A stretch of DNA of 43,016 nt from the NCBI GenBank assembly GCA_004322005.1, contig SCRF01000073.1, forward strand, positions 1 through 43,016, in the 5' to 3' direction. Shown here piece by piece: positions 1-8,541 of the stretch; position 1 is the first letter of the stretch, and every line of letters starts with the position of its first letter. The DNA is from Rhodanobacter sp. (lineage in GTDB: Bacteria > Pseudomonadota > Gammaproteobacteria > Xanthomonadales > Rhodanobacteraceae). The translations under genes were made by a program, and so were the position numbers. The notes beneath the pieces are model-generated. The model did no database searches, had not been told where the DNA came from, and saw only the letters and a list, made by a program, of their open reading frames with translations.

Positions 1-116
1 TCACCCGTCCGCCACTCGCCACCCACAGAGCAAGCTCTGCTGTGCTGCCGTTCGACTTGCATGTGTTAGGCATGCCGCCAGCGTTCAATCTGAGCCAGGA
101 TCAAACTCTTCACTTA
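1..116 (-). rRNA. rrs: 16S ribosomal RNA, 5' end (partial)
   Basis: Read on the minus strand, the sequence begins with the universal 16S 5' segment (AGAGTTTGATCCTGGCTCAG at about 110-91), followed by the conserved ACGCTGGCGGCATGCC and CACATGCAAGTCGAACG blocks. It runs off the left edge of the window. By alignment with the Escherichia coli 16S start, the mature 5' end lies near 116. The short V1 segment after CGAACGGCAGC suggests Rhodanobacteraceae, but about 116 bases cannot fix the genus. Only this first part of an rRNA operon is present. Its promoter and leader lie just upstream at 117-540. Confidence 0.97.
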
Positions 117-539
117 AGTTGTCGACAGTCCGAAGACTATCTATCTTTCTGAAGCGTTCTTCCCAACCGAAAAAACTCATTACTGACTTTCTTTGGTGGG
201 ACGCTTGCATTGCTTGGACAGGTCGCAACCTTCCATCGCAAGACGTCCACACAATTCACCTGCGCACACTGTCAAAGATCTTCCGACTGCAACCGGGTTG
301 CCCCGATCACTTCCCGGTACGTTTCGTCCCGGGTGAGCCGACCATTCTACATCGCTTTTCGTTACCGTCAACAGCCGAAGCGAAGATTGTTGCCGCCGCG
401 GTTACCGCGCCAATTGAAGCGGCAGTGGCCGGGCGGCGAATACTAGGTAGGCGCTCCCGCTTTGGCAAGCAATTTCTGCAAAAATTTCACTTTGTCATGC
501 AAACCGTTGATCTCTGGAGATGTCGCGTGGGAGCGGGGC
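117..539 (-). promoter_or_regulatory. rRNA operon promoter and leader region
   Basis: This 423-base stretch between tyrS and the 16S gene has no gene. On the minus strand it holds a strong sigma-70 type promoter: -35 TTGACG at 371-366, a 16-base spacer, and -10 TAGAAT at 349-344. A G/C-rich discriminator follows (GGTCGGC), which is typical of stringently controlled rRNA promoters. Transcription should start near 337. A perfect palindrome, CGCGGTTACCGCG at 397-409, lies about 26 bases upstream of the -35 and could be a protein-binding site. I see no convincing terminator after tyrS, so tyrS transcripts may read into the rRNA leader. Confidence 0.75.
270..281 (-). promoter_or_regulatory. boxA antitermination element of the rRNA leader
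   Basis: The minus strand reads AGATCTTTGACA. It shares the CTTTnACA core with the Escherichia coli rrn boxA, which is bound by the NusB-S10 complex. It is followed at once by GTGTGCGCAGG, in the position of boxC. It lies between the promoter and the 16S 5' end, as expected for an rRNA leader. Confidence 0.65.
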
Positions 540-1751
540 TCACAGGTTCTTCAACAACACCCGGGCGAAATTGCGCTTGCCCACCTGCAGTACAGCCTCG
601 AAGCCTGGTGCGTAGAGCCGTTGCGCATCCTCGACCACCTCGGCGTTGATGCGAACCGCGCGCTCCTTGAGCTTCCGGTTCGCCTCGGAATTGCTGGCCG
701 TGAGACCGGCCGCGGTGAGCAGCGCAGGCAATCGCAGCCCATCTGCTGGCACGGCGATTTCTGAAAGGGGCAACAGGTTGGTATCGCCCTCGCCGCGCAC
801 TACTGCATGCCAGCCAGCGATGGCCTGTTCGGCGCTGGCTGCATCATGGAAACGTGTGGTCAGCTCACGTGCCAGACGCAGCTTGGCGTCGCGTGGATTG
901 AGTGCGCCGCTTTCGATGTCCTTCTTCATCGACGCCATTTCGTCCAGCGACACCTCGAAGCTGAGCAGCTCGAACCAGCGCCACATCAACTCGTCGCCGA
1001 TCTTCATGGTCTTGGTTACCATGTCGATCGCCGGCTCGTTGATGCCGATGTAGTTGCCAAGCGACTTGGACATCTTGTTGACGCCGTCCAGCCCCTCGAG
1101 CAGCGGCATGGTCAGCACGACCTGCGGCGGCTGGCCGTGCTGCTCCTGCAATGCCCGCCCCATCAGCAAGTTGAACTTCTGGTCGGTGCCGCCGAGCTCG
1201 ACGTCCGCCTTCAGTGCGACCGAGTCGTAGCCCTGTGCCAGCGGATAGAGAAGTTCGTGGATCGCGATGGGCTGCTGCGCGGCATAGCGCTTGGCAAAGT
1301 CGTCGCGCTCGAGCATGCGCGCCACCGTGTGCTGGGCGGCCAACCGCATCAGATCAGTCGCCGACATTTGACCGAACCACTCCGAATTGAAGCGCAGTTC
1401 GGTGCGATCCCGGTCCAGCACCTTGTAAACCTGACTGGCATAGGTTTCCGCGTTGGCCAGGACATCCTCGCGGGTCAGCGGCTTGCGGGTCACATTCTTG
1501 CCGGTCGGATCGCCGATCATGCCGGTGAAGTCGCCGATCAGGAAGATCACCTGGTGGCCGAGGTCCTGGAACTGGCGCATCTTGTTCAACAGCACGGTAT
1601 GGCCCAGATGCAGGTCGGGCGCGGTCGGATCGAATCCGGCCTTGACCCGCAACGGGCGACCGCTTTGGAGTCGCTCGGCAAGCTCCTCCCGTTTGATGAT
1701 GTCGTCGGCGCCACGCGCAATCGTGGCCAGCGCCCGCTCAAGCTCGCTCAT
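540..1751 (-). CDS. tyrS: Tyrosyl-tRNA synthetase
   Basis: This class I aminoacyl-tRNA synthetase activates tyrosine with ATP and loads it onto tRNA-Tyr in the cytoplasm. The 403-residue product has HLGH at residues 48-51 (the HIGH signature), GGTDQKFN near 187-194, and KMSKS at 226-230. A C-terminal S4 RNA-binding domain contains [17 protein letters not shown]. The ATG at 1751 is chosen because the family starts near MSELERAL. The frame stays open upstream to about 2078, but that extension is unlike any TyrS and runs through the divergent promoter region. The gene lies directly upstream of the rRNA operon and is divergent from the M23 peptidase gene. Confidence 0.97.
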   Translation of the reverse strand: MSELERALATIARGADDIIKREELAERLQSGRPLRVKAGFDPTAPDLHLGHTVLLNKMRQFQDLGHQVIFLIGDFTGMIGDPTGKNVTRKPLTREDVLANAETYASQVYKVLDRDRTELRFNSEWFGQMSATDLMRLAAQHTVARMLERDDFAKRYAAQQPIAIHELLYPLAQGYDSVALKADVELGGTDQKFNLLMGRALQEQHGQPPQVVLTMPLLEGLDGVNKMSKSLGNYIGINEPAIDMVTKTMKIGDELMWRWFELLSFEVSLDEMASMKKDIESGALNPRDAKLRLARELTTRFHDAASAEQAIAGWHAVVRGEGDTNLLPLSEIAVPADGLRLPALLTAAGLTASNSEANRKLKERAVRINAEVVEDAQRLYAPGFEAVLQVGKRNFARVLLKNL

Positions 1752-1812
1752 GTAGTTCTCTCTGGATGACGGTGGACGGGACAGTGGGCGCAAAGCCGAC
1801 CGTGCCGTCGAC

Positions 1813-1845
1813 GTTAATTGTGCGTTAACCAGGAATGCCGCGCAA
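1813..1845 (-). promoter_or_regulatory. Candidate tyrS promoter with inverted repeat
   Basis: On the minus strand, TTGCGC (1845-1840) and CACAAT (1822-1817) are separated by 17 bases. A perfect inverted repeat, GTTAA-N7-TTAAC at 1813-1829, overlaps the -10 and could be an operator. The promoter score is modest. Confidence 0.4.
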
Positions 1846-1864
1846 ACCCTTGATGGGAAAGGCG

Positions 1865-1894
1865 TTGACGCCCTTTGCACATGACGGCTATGGT
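1865..1894 (+). promoter_or_regulatory. Candidate promoter of the M23 peptidase gene
   Basis: TTGACG at 1865-1870 and TATGGT at 1889-1894 are separated by 18 bases on the plus strand. Transcription would start near 1901, 34 bases before the chosen ATG at 1935. This argues against the upstream in-frame ATG at about 1875. Confidence 0.45.
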
Positions 1895-1934
1895 ACGCCC
1901 TGTTTGTTACTTTGTAGCGCGGGGCACGACGAGC

Positions 1935-3377
1935 ATGGCTCAGGCAAGACAGGGGGCGCATCACGCGCGCAAGCAGGCCATCTGCCGCAAGGCACAGCGC
2001 CGACACTCTCATTTCTATGAGCGCTGTTCGCATTGGTCCTTCAATCGTTCGGACGAGATCGAGCCGATTCACTGGCATCGCGAACGCTGGGTTCTCGCCG
2101 GCACGGCACTGCTGATCACCTTTCTCTCCGGGATCATCATGCCGGTGTGGGCCAGTGCCATGCGACCGGAGCCAGCACCTGAAGTGCGCACACTGCTGCC
2201 GCTCGCGCTACCCAAGTTCAACGAGATCAACACGCCTGCGTCGAGCGTGGCCGACTGGCAGGTCGTGCGGGTGCAGCCGGGACAGACGCTGTCGGATATT
2301 TTCAACGAACGCGGCCTCGGCATGACCGATCTGCAAAAGGTCATCGATGCGGCCGGCAAAACCGATAGCGCGCTGCAGAGTATTCGTCCCGGCGATGAAT
2401 TTGATTTCCTGATCGGCCGAGATGGCCAACTGCAGGCCTTCCGTTTCGACAAGGACGATGCCACGCGTGCCACCGTGCGTTTCGATGCCAGCAACCCGGT
2501 GTTGACCCTGCACGCACGGGCCTTCGAGCAGCGCGTGCACATGGCCCACGGGGTGATCGAAAGCTCGCTGTTTGGCGCCGGCGCCAAGGCCGGTCTGAAC
2601 GAGGGAATGATCGTCAAACTCGCCGACGTCTTCAAATACGACATCGACTTTCTCAAGGACGTCCGCAGTGGCGACAGCTTTACCGTGATCTACGACGATG
2701 TCTATCGCGATGGCGTTTACGACCACCCCGGCGACATCATCGCAGCCGAGTTTCTCAATCGTGGCCACCGCTACACGGCTTACCGCTTCAAGCAGACGGA
2801 CGGCAGCTACAACTACTACAGCGAGGACGGGCGTCCGCTGCGCAAATCGCTGCTGCGCACGCCGGTGGCATTCACCCGCATTTCGTCTCGTTTCAGTCTG
2901 GCTCGCAAACACCCCATCCTCGGTTACACGCGGGCCCACAAGGGTGTCGATTACGCTGCGCCCACCGGCACCCCCATTCATGCCGCCGGCGACGGTGTGA
3001 TCGCGTATCGCGGCTGGGAACGCGGCTTTGGCAACTTCGTGCTGATCAAGCACAACGCCGAGTACTCCACCGCTTACGCGCACATGTCCCGTTTCGAGCC
3101 TGGCGAACGCGTCGGCACGCATGTGCGCCAGGGTGAAGTAATCGGCTTCGTCGGCATGACCGGTCTGGCTACCGGCCCCCACCTTCATTACGAAGTGCGT
3201 GTCTACGGCAAACAGGAAAATCCGCTGACCGTCACCATGCCCAAGCCGCAACCGCTGCCGCCGAAACTGCTGGCGCAATTCAAGCAGCAGATGCAGCCGA
3301 TGCTGGCCCGGCTCAAGGCGACCGATGCCGGCATCCGGCTGGTGCGTCGCGAGGCCGCCAGCCACCACGACGAATAA
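1935..3377 (+). CDS. M23 family peptidoglycan DD-metallopeptidase (MepM/OapA-like)
   Basis: This is a membrane-anchored murein hydrolase, predicted to cut peptide cross-links in the periplasm. The 480-residue product has a basic N-terminus and one membrane segment near 52-73 ([20 protein letters not shown]). A LysM/OapA-like domain follows near 105-185 ([13 protein letters not shown]). The C-terminal M23 domain carries the zinc motifs HKGVDYAAP near 335 and HLHYE near 416. The start at 1935 keeps it downstream of a plausible promoter; an ATG at 1875 is in frame and cannot be excluded. It sits between tyrS and anmK, an order also known from Pseudomonas, and only 4 bases separate it from anmK. 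This suggests a two-gene cell-wall turnover operon. Confidence 0.92.
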   Translation: MAQARQGAHHARKQAICRKAQRRHSHFYERCSHWSFNRSDEIEPIHWHRERWVLAGTALLITFLSGIIMPVWASAMRPEPAPEVRTLLPLALPKFNEINTPASSVADWQVVRVQPGQTLSDIFNERGLGMTDLQKVIDAAGKTDSALQSIRPGDEFDFLIGRDGQLQAFRFDKDDATRATVRFDASNPVLTLHARAFEQRVHMAHGVIESSLFGAGAKAGLNEGMIVKLADVFKYDIDFLKDVRSGDSFTVIYDDVYRDGVYDHPGDIIAAEFLNRGHRYTAYRFKQTDGSYNYYSEDGRPLRKSLLRTPVAFTRISSRFSLARKHPILGYTRAHKGVDYAAPTGTPIHAAGDGVIAYRGWERGFGNFVLIKHNAEYSTAYAHMSRFEPGERVGTHVRQGEVIGFVGMTGLATGPHLHYEVRVYGKQENPLTVTMPKPQPLPPKLLAQFKQQMQPMLARLKATDAGIRLVRREAASHHDE

Positions 3378-3381
3378 GTCG

Positions 3382-4542
3382 ATGCCCCCGTCCGCGGCCG
3401 AGGGGCTTTACCTCGGCCTGATTTCCGGCACCAGTGCGGACAGTATCGATGCCGTCCTGGTCGATTTCATCCGCGGCACGCCGCAGGTGCAGGCTACGCA
3501 TACCCACCCGTGGCCATCGATGCTGCGTGACCACATGCTGGCGCTGGCGCAAGGCGAAGCCGCGGTGGATCTGGATGCCGTCGGGCGGCTGGATGTGGCG
3601 ATCGGCCACTGCTTCGCCGATGCCGCCCTGCACCTGCTCGAACAAAGCGGCACCGCCGCGGACACGGTTCGTGCGATCGGCTCGCACGGGCAGACCTTGC
3701 GGCACCGTCCGAGCGGCGAGCATCCGTTCACGTTGCAGCTGGGCGATCCCACTGTGATCGCCGAACGCTGCGGCATTGATGTCGTGGCCGATTTTCGCCG
3801 CGCCGATGTGGCCGCGGGCGGTCAGGGCGCCCCTCTGTTGCCGGCGCTGCACGCGATGCTGCTGGCCCGGCCCGGTCGCACGCGGGTGGTTCTCAACCTC
3901 GGCGGCATTGCCAACATCACCGTGCTCGATGCCGATGGCAGCGTGCGGGGTTTCGATACCGGCCCGGCCAATGGGCTGCTCGACGCCTGGTGCATGCGCC
4001 ATCGTGGCGAACCCTTTGACCGCGACGGTGTGTTCGCAGCCAGCGGCAAGGTTGACCTTTCACTGCTGGATGCCTTGCTGGCCGACGGCTATTTTGCCCT
4101 GGCGCCACCCAAGAGCACCGGGCGCGAGTACTTCCATCTGGACTGGCTGACCACGCATCCGCAGCTGGCGGCAGTGCATCCCGCCGATGTCCAGGCGACG
4201 TTGCTGGAGCTGACGGCACGCAGTGTAGCCACAGCGATCACCCAGCATGCACCGACCGCCGAGGAGGTGCTGGCCTGTGGCGGCGGCACCCACAACAGCG
4301 TACTGATGCGGCGGCTGGGCGAACTGCTGACGCCGCGCGCCGTGTACAGCACCGCGCAATACGGCATCGATCCGGACTTTCTCGAAGCCACCGCATTCGC
4401 GTGGCTGGCGCGACAGCGTCTGCTGGGCCTTCCGGGCAACCTGCCGGCGGTGACCGGCGCACGCGGCCCGCGGGTGCTTGGCGCGATTTACCAGGCGTCT
4501 GCCGCGGTATCGTCATCACGGATATTTTCCGGCGCCCATTGA
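3382..4542 (+). CDS. anmK: Anhydro-N-acetylmuramic acid kinase
   Basis: AnmK phosphorylates and opens 1,6-anhydro-N-acetylmuramic acid to MurNAc-6-phosphate in the cytoplasmic part of murein recycling. The 386-residue protein matches the family: a GLISGTSADSIDA nucleotide-binding loop near 14-26, SHGQTLRH, VADFRRADVAAGGQGAPL, and GFDTGPANGLLDAW near 190-203. The common GTSxDGID loop reads GTSADSID here, a mild variation. The ATG at 3382 follows the peptidase stop by 4 bases, so the two are probably cotranscribed. Its last 55 bases overlap a convergent small gene. AmpG, the importer of the substrate precursors, lies about 400 bases further on, on the opposite strand. Confidence 0.96.
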   Translation: MPPSAAEGLYLGLISGTSADSIDAVLVDFIRGTPQVQATHTHPWPSMLRDHMLALAQGEAAVDLDAVGRLDVAIGHCFADAALHLLEQSGTAADTVRAIGSHGQTLRHRPSGEHPFTLQLGDPTVIAERCGIDVVADFRRADVAAGGQGAPLLPALHAMLLARPGRTRVVLNLGGIANITVLDADGSVRGFDTGPANGLLDAWCMRHRGEPFDRDGVFAASGKVDLSLLDALLADGYFALAPPKSTGREYFHLDWLTTHPQLAAVHPADVQATLLELTARSVATAITQHAPTAEEVLACGGGTHNSVLMRRLGELLTPRAVYSTAQYGIDPDFLEATAFAWLARQRLLGLPGNLPAVTGARGPRVLGAIYQASAAVSSSRIFSGAH

Positions 4543-4799
4543 GTCGGGCGGGTTCGCGCCAAAGCGTCCAGCGCTTCCTGGAACACCCCTCTTTCCTCGG
4601 CCGCCCAGTGCTCGTCGAGCAAGGTCAGCGCCTTCGAATCGCATAGGGTTTCACTGTATTCCCCCGCGGCCGATACCCCCAGGCTATGGCGCAAGGCATG
4701 CAGCAATACATCATTGATCGAACAATGCCGATCCCTGGCCAGCGACTTGATGCGCTCGACCAGTTGACTGTCCACTTGCCGTACGAGCAGATCCGGCAC
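4488..4799 (-). CDS. Small ribbon-helix-helix (FitA/Arc-like) DNA-binding protein
   Basis: This 103-residue protein begins MPDLLVRQVDSQLVERIK, with a beta strand and two helices through about residue 42 (HCSINDVLLHALRHSLG). That resembles the ribbon-helix-helix fold of FitA/Arc-type repressors and antitoxins. The remaining ~60 residues are acidic and unassigned. The GTG at 4799 is preceded by GGAG at 8 bases, which favours it over an upstream GTG at 4820. No toxin gene (such as a PIN-domain partner) is next to it. Its 3' end overlaps the end of anmK by 55 bases in convergent orientation. It may be a free-standing regulator. The fold call rests only on sequence pattern. Confidence 0.65.
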   Translation of the reverse strand: MPDLLVRQVDSQLVERIKSLARDRHCSINDVLLHALRHSLGVSAAGEYSETLCDSKALTLLDEHWAAEERGVFQEALDALARTRPTQWAPENIRDDDTAADAW

Positions 4800-4954
4800 A
4801 AGCGTGACTCCATGTGGCACGTGCCCCTGTACGCCAGATGTTTACACAGCCGCGACCGCACCACGCAATGCGACTGCGATTTCGTGGGTGACTTGGCAGT
4901 TGCACTGTGAACGCTGCCACGCCGGTATTGCACCGACCCGACGGACGCAACGGA

Positions 4955-6271
4955 TTAGCCAGCCCCCTCCACCGCCGCACAATCACGCTCGATACCCCGA
5001 AAGCGTGACCACAGGCAGGCATACAGCAGCATCGCCGGCAACACCGCCAGCACCGTGATCACGAAGTAACCGCCGTAGCCGGCGGCCGTGGCGATGCCGC
5101 CGGCGAAGAAGCCGAGCAGTTTGCCCGGCAAGTTGACCAGCGAGCTCAGCAAGGCATATTGGGTCGCCGTGTGCTGGCGGTTGACCAGCGAAGACAGGAA
5201 CGCCACGGTCGGCGGCCCCAGCATGCCAAGCGTGAGGTTCTCGCCGGAGATCACCAGGGTCAGCACGACCAGGTTGCCCGGATGGGCGATCAGCAACAGG
5301 TACAGCAGATTGCTGCATCCGCACAGCACGATGGTGGCACCGAGCGGACGCCACGCACCCCAGCGCGCCACCGCCGCGCCACCGATGAACACGCCGACGA
5401 TGCCGATCCAGATGCCGTAGATCTTGGTGATGGTGCCGATCTCGGTTTTCGAGAAGGCCATGTCGCGGTAGAACGGACTCATGATGCCGCCGATCGTCGC
5501 CTGCTCGGGCATCTTGAACAGCAGCAGGAACAGCAACGTCACCCCGGCCAGCAACCAGCCGTAGCGACGGAAGAAATCGGCGAACGGATCGATCACGCTC
5601 TCGCGCATCGCGTCGCGCCAGTTTGCCGGCCGCATCCGCAGCACTTCGGGCTCCCGCGCCATCAGTGTCGTGGCGACCGGCACGACCATCGCCACTGCCA
5701 TCACCGCGTAGACCACCCGCCACGCCACGTGGTCAGCCAGGATCAGCGCCACCGCGCCCGCCAGCAGCAGGCCGATCCGGTAGCCCAGCGAATAGGTCGC
5801 GACCAGTGCGCCCTGCGCCTCGATCGGGGCGATCTCGATACGATAGGCATCCACGGCGATGTCCTGGGTCGCGCCGAAAAACGCCACGATCAGCGTGGCC
5901 ACAACGAACGAGGTCAGCCGTACCGGCGTCAGCAATGCCATCGCCAGCAATCCGGCCGCCACGCCCAGCTGTGCGAACAGCAACCAGCCGCGACGTTGCC
6001 CGAGTCGGGCGAAGCCGGGTATTCGCCAGTGGTCGAGCAACGGCGCCCACACGAACTTGAACGCGTAGGTCATGCCCGCGCTGGCGATCATCGTGATGTC
6101 CGTCAGCTCGATGCCGTTTTCCTTCAGCCAGTACGCCAGCGTCCCGGCCACCAGCAGGAACGGCAGGCCGGAGGAAAAGCCGAGCAGGAACATCGTCCAC
6201 GCGGCCGGTTGCGCGAATGCCTGCCACACCGATGGCCTTGCCGGCGTGTGCACGGCCAGCTCAGTCGACAT
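4955..6271 (-). CDS. ampG: AmpG-type muropeptide permease (MFS transporter)
   Basis: This 438-residue inner-membrane transporter has about 12 hydrophobic segments. Family-typical stretches include FLLGFSSGLPFLLVAGTLAYWL near the N-terminus, FKFVWAPLLDHWRIPGFARLGQRRGW, and FFGATQDIAVDAYRIE. AmpG imports GlcNAc-1,6-anhydroMurNAc peptides from the periplasm for recycling. In many Gammaproteobacteria this import also controls AmpC beta-lactamase induction; no ampR or ampC is seen here. The ATG at 6271 overlaps the end of the upstream Crc/exonuclease gene by 11 bases (ATGTCGACTGA), so translation is probably coupled. Its position near anmK and the M23 peptidase fits a murein-recycling role. Confidence 0.9.
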   Translation of the reverse strand: MSTELAVHTPARPSVWQAFAQPAAWTMFLLGFSSGLPFLLVAGTLAYWLKENGIELTDITMIASAGMTYAFKFVWAPLLDHWRIPGFARLGQRRGWLLFAQLGVAAGLLAMALLTPVRLTSFVVATLIVAFFGATQDIAVDAYRIEIAPIEAQGALVATYSLGYRIGLLLAGAVALILADHVAWRVVYAVMAVAMVVPVATTLMAREPEVLRMRPANWRDAMRESVIDPFADFFRRYGWLLAGVTLLFLLLFKMPEQATIGGIMSPFYRDMAFSKTEIGTITKIYGIWIGIVGVFIGGAAVARWGAWRPLGATIVLCGCSNLLYLLLIAHPGNLVVLTLVISGENLTLGMLGPPTVAFLSSLVNRQHTATQYALLSSLVNLPGKLLGFFAGGIATAAGYGGYFVITVLAVLPAMLLYACLWSRFRGIERDCAAVEGAG

Positions 6272-7031
6272 AGTCGACCGTATACGGCGCATGGTCTGAG
6301 AAACGCTGCCCGCGATAGATCGAGCAAGCGGCCAGACGATCGCGCAACGACGGCGTGACCACCTGATAATCGATGCGCCAACCGACATCGTTTGCACGCG
6401 CCTGTCCGCGATTGGACCACCAGGTGTATTCGACCGCGTCCGGTTTCAGCGCACGGAAGCTGTCAACCCAGCCGCGCTGGTGGAACAACAGCTCCAGCCA
6501 CGCCCGCTCCTGCGGCAGACAGCCGGAGTTCTTCTGGTTGGACGCCCAGTTCTTGATGTCGTTGCGCGTGTGCACGATGTTCCAGTCACCGCAGATCACG
6601 TAGTCACGGCCGCTGGCGAGCCAGTTGTCGAAGATCGGCGTGATCCATTCCATCGCCCTGAACTTGAACTGCTGGCGCTCGTCGCCGGACGAACCGGAGG
6701 GAAAATACAGCGACACCACCGAAAGCTTGCCGAAGCGCGCCTCGATGTAGCGCCCCTCGTTGTCGAACTCGTCCCAGCCCAGCTCGGTGAGCACCTGGTC
6801 CGGTTCGCGTTTCGCATAGATCGCCACCCCGCTGTAACCCTTCTTGCTGGTCGCGTCGCGATAGAAGCAGTGATGGCCATCCGGGCGGAACATCGGATCG
6901 GTCAATTGGTCCTCCTGGGCCTTGGTCTCCTGCAGGCAGACCACGTCGGCATCCTGTTCGCGCAGCCAGTCGAACAGTCCCTTGCTTGCGGCGGAACGGA
7001 TGCCGTTGGCGTTCAAGCTGATGATGCGCAT
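6261..7031 (-). CDS. Exonuclease III family protein, Crc homologue with intact active site
   Basis: This 256-residue protein belongs to the exonuclease/endonuclease/phosphatase family. Catalytic-type residues are present: N7 (LNANGI), E35 (LQETKA), Y109, D149 and N151 (GDWN), and D246-H247 (SDHAP). It is therefore probably an active AP endonuclease and 3'-5' exonuclease for base excision repair. The N-terminal motif MRIISLNANGI and the location next to pyrE match Pseudomonas crc, whose product has lost these residues and acts in catabolite repression with Hfq. The ATG at 7031 follows GGAGG closely. It probably forms an operon with ampG. Either xth or crc would be a defensible name. Confidence 0.88.
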   Translation of the reverse strand: MRIISLNANGIRSAASKGLFDWLREQDADVVCLQETKAQEDQLTDPMFRPDGHHCFYRDATSKKGYSGVAIYAKREPDQVLTELGWDEFDNEGRYIEARFGKLSVVSLYFPSGSSGDERQQFKFRAMEWITPIFDNWLASGRDYVICGDWNIVHTRNDIKNWASNQKNSGCLPQERAWLELLFHQRGWVDSFRALKPDAVEYTWWSNRGQARANDVGWRIDYQVVTPSLRDRLAACSIYRGQRFSDHAPYTVDYVD

Positions 7032-7071
7032 GTAGCCTCCAGGGCAGTGGCAGGCGATCATAACAACCTGG

Positions 7072-7086
7072 AAGCCTGTCAGGCTT
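7072..7086. promoter_or_regulatory. Perfect palindrome upstream of the exonuclease gene
   Basis: AAGCCTG-T-CAGGCTT is a perfect 7-1-7 inverted repeat, centred about 48 bases before the exonuclease start, in the 221-base divergent gap to the acetyltransferase gene. It could be an operator or a transcript hairpin. No factor is assigned. A TATGAT hexamer lies on the minus strand close by, near 7058-7063. Confidence 0.3.
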
Positions 7087-7252
7087 TGGTGGTCGAGGCG
7101 GGAAGTTGGCTGTGCGAGGACAGATTTTCGACGCTTCGCCGGCCCATCGTGGTTCTGTGGGCCAACAAGCGACGGAAACAGGAACCGTACAGTCGGATTC
7201 GCAGCCCGGCCGACCAAAGTCCGACAGACTCACAGAACCCGCATCATCGGCC

Positions 7253-7753
7253 ATGCCCATGCATAAACTCCAGCCCATCCGCATTGCGCCCGTGGATGCC
7301 ACCGTGCGTCAGGCGTTGCTCGGACTGGGCGTACGACCCCGACAGCGCGACTGCGTCGGCGCCATCGCCGACCTGCTGGCCGATGCTGCCAGTTGCCCGG
7401 GGTGTGAGCCCATGGCGATACTGCACGGCGACACACCGGTCGGCTACTACCGCATCGATGCGAATGCGCGCAGCGTGGCCGGCCGCGATTTCGACTTGCC
7501 CGCACTGGGATTGCGCGCTTTCTTCATCGACGCTGCCTGGCAGGGCCGGGGACTGGGCGCGCAGGCGCTGGCCGCACTGATCGCCGATCTGGCCGAGCGC
7601 CACCGCCAGGCCCGCTTGCTGGTGCTGGCCGTGGCCAGCGGCAATCGCCCTGCACTGCGCCTGTATGGCCGTGCCGGCTTCGTGGACAGCGGCGCGCTGT
7701 ACCATGGCGGACGCTCCGGGCCGCAACAGCTGCTGCGACGTGACCTGCCCTGA
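7253..7753 (+). CDS. GNAT family N-acetyltransferase
   Basis: This 166-residue protein has the acetyl-CoA binding signature AWQGRGLGAQAL, followed by a helix and VLAVASGNRPALRLYGRAGF. That is the usual C-terminal GNAT pattern, where NxxAxxxYxxxGF closes the fold. Members transfer acetyl groups to small molecules or protein amines; the substrate here is unknown. The start at 7253 is tentative, because there is no clear ribosome binding site and a second ATG lies at 7259. It ends 24 bases before pyrE and may be cotranscribed with it. Confidence 0.85.
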   Translation: MPMHKLQPIRIAPVDATVRQALLGLGVRPRQRDCVGAIADLLADAASCPGCEPMAILHGDTPVGYYRIDANARSVAGRDFDLPALGLRAFFIDAAWQGRGLGAQALAALIADLAERHRQARLLVLAVASGNRPALRLYGRAGFVDSGALYHGGRSGPQQLLRRDLP

Positions 7754-7777
7754 ACCCGACCACTGGCGAGACGACCT

Positions 7778-8425
7778 GTGCACGATTACCAGCGCGACTT
7801 CATCGAACTCACCCTGCAGCGCGAGGTACTGCGTTTCGGCGAGTTCACCCTGAAATCCGGTCGCCAAAGCCCCTACTTTTTCAACCTGGGCCGGATCGAT
7901 TCCGGTGCCGCGCTGGCACGGCTCGGTCGTGCCTACGCGTCGGCATTGATGGACTCGGGGCTTGCGTTCGACATGCTGTTCGGCCCCGCCTACAAGGGCA
8001 TCGCGCTGGCCGCCGCCACCGCGATCGCGCTGGCCGAGCAGCATCAACGCGACCTGCCGTGGGCCTACAATCGCAAGGAGGCGAAGGATCACGGCGAGGG
8101 CGGCGTGCTGGTCGGCGCCCCGCTCAAGGGGCGCGTGCTGATCGTCGACGACGTGATGACCGCGGGTACCGCGGTGCGCGAATCACTGGCGCTGATCAGC
8201 GCGCACGGTGCGCAACCGGCTGGCGTGCTGATTGCGCTGGACCGGCAGGAACGCGGCCATGGCGAGCGCTCCGCCGCGCAGGAAGTGGCTGCCGAGCACG
8301 GTATTCCGGTGATCGCCATCACCTGCCTCGACGATTTGCTGGCGTATGCCGGCGAACGACCGCAACTGGCCAGCGAACACGCCCGTTTGCTGGCCTACCG
8401 CGAGCATTACGGCGTCCGTCGCTGA
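7778..8425 (+). CDS. pyrE: Orotate phosphoribosyltransferase
   Basis: PyrE joins orotate and PRPP to make orotidine 5'-monophosphate, the fifth step of pyrimidine synthesis. The 215-residue product has [14 protein letters not shown] near the N-terminus, [30 protein letters not shown] (the flexible catalytic loop), and the PRPP motif [13 protein letters not shown] near 121-133. The start is GTG at 7778, placed by the family start [10 protein letters not shown]. The ribosome binding site is weak. The neighbouring Crc-type exonuclease on the other strand reproduces the crc-pyrE order of Pseudomonas. Confidence 0.96.
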   Translation: MHDYQRDFIELTLQREVLRFGEFTLKSGRQSPYFFNLGRIDSGAALARLGRAYASALMDSGLAFDMLFGPAYKGIALAAATAIALAEQHQRDLPWAYNRKEAKDHGEGGVLVGAPLKGRVLIVDDVMTAGTAVRESLALISAHGAQPAGVLIALDRQERGHGERSAAQEVAAEHGIPVIAITCLDDLLAYAGERPQLASEHARLLAYREHYGVRR

Positions 8426-8541
8426 AATTCAGGCGCATGCCGGCAAGCTTCGGTCAAACTGGTCACAGTCACCATCGGTGCGCCATCCGTAAACTAGCAA
8501 GACAACAGCGCCAGTTACAATGCCTGACGAGGAAAGAATCC

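Noticed and set aside
1752..2078. Upstream extension of tyrS
   Set aside because: Not TyrS-like and overlaps the divergent promoter and the start of the peptidase gene.
4488..4954. A toxin-antitoxin pair around the ribbon-helix-helix gene
   Set aside because: No toxin-like open frame lies on either side; upstream is an unassigned 155-base gap before ampG and downstream is anmK.
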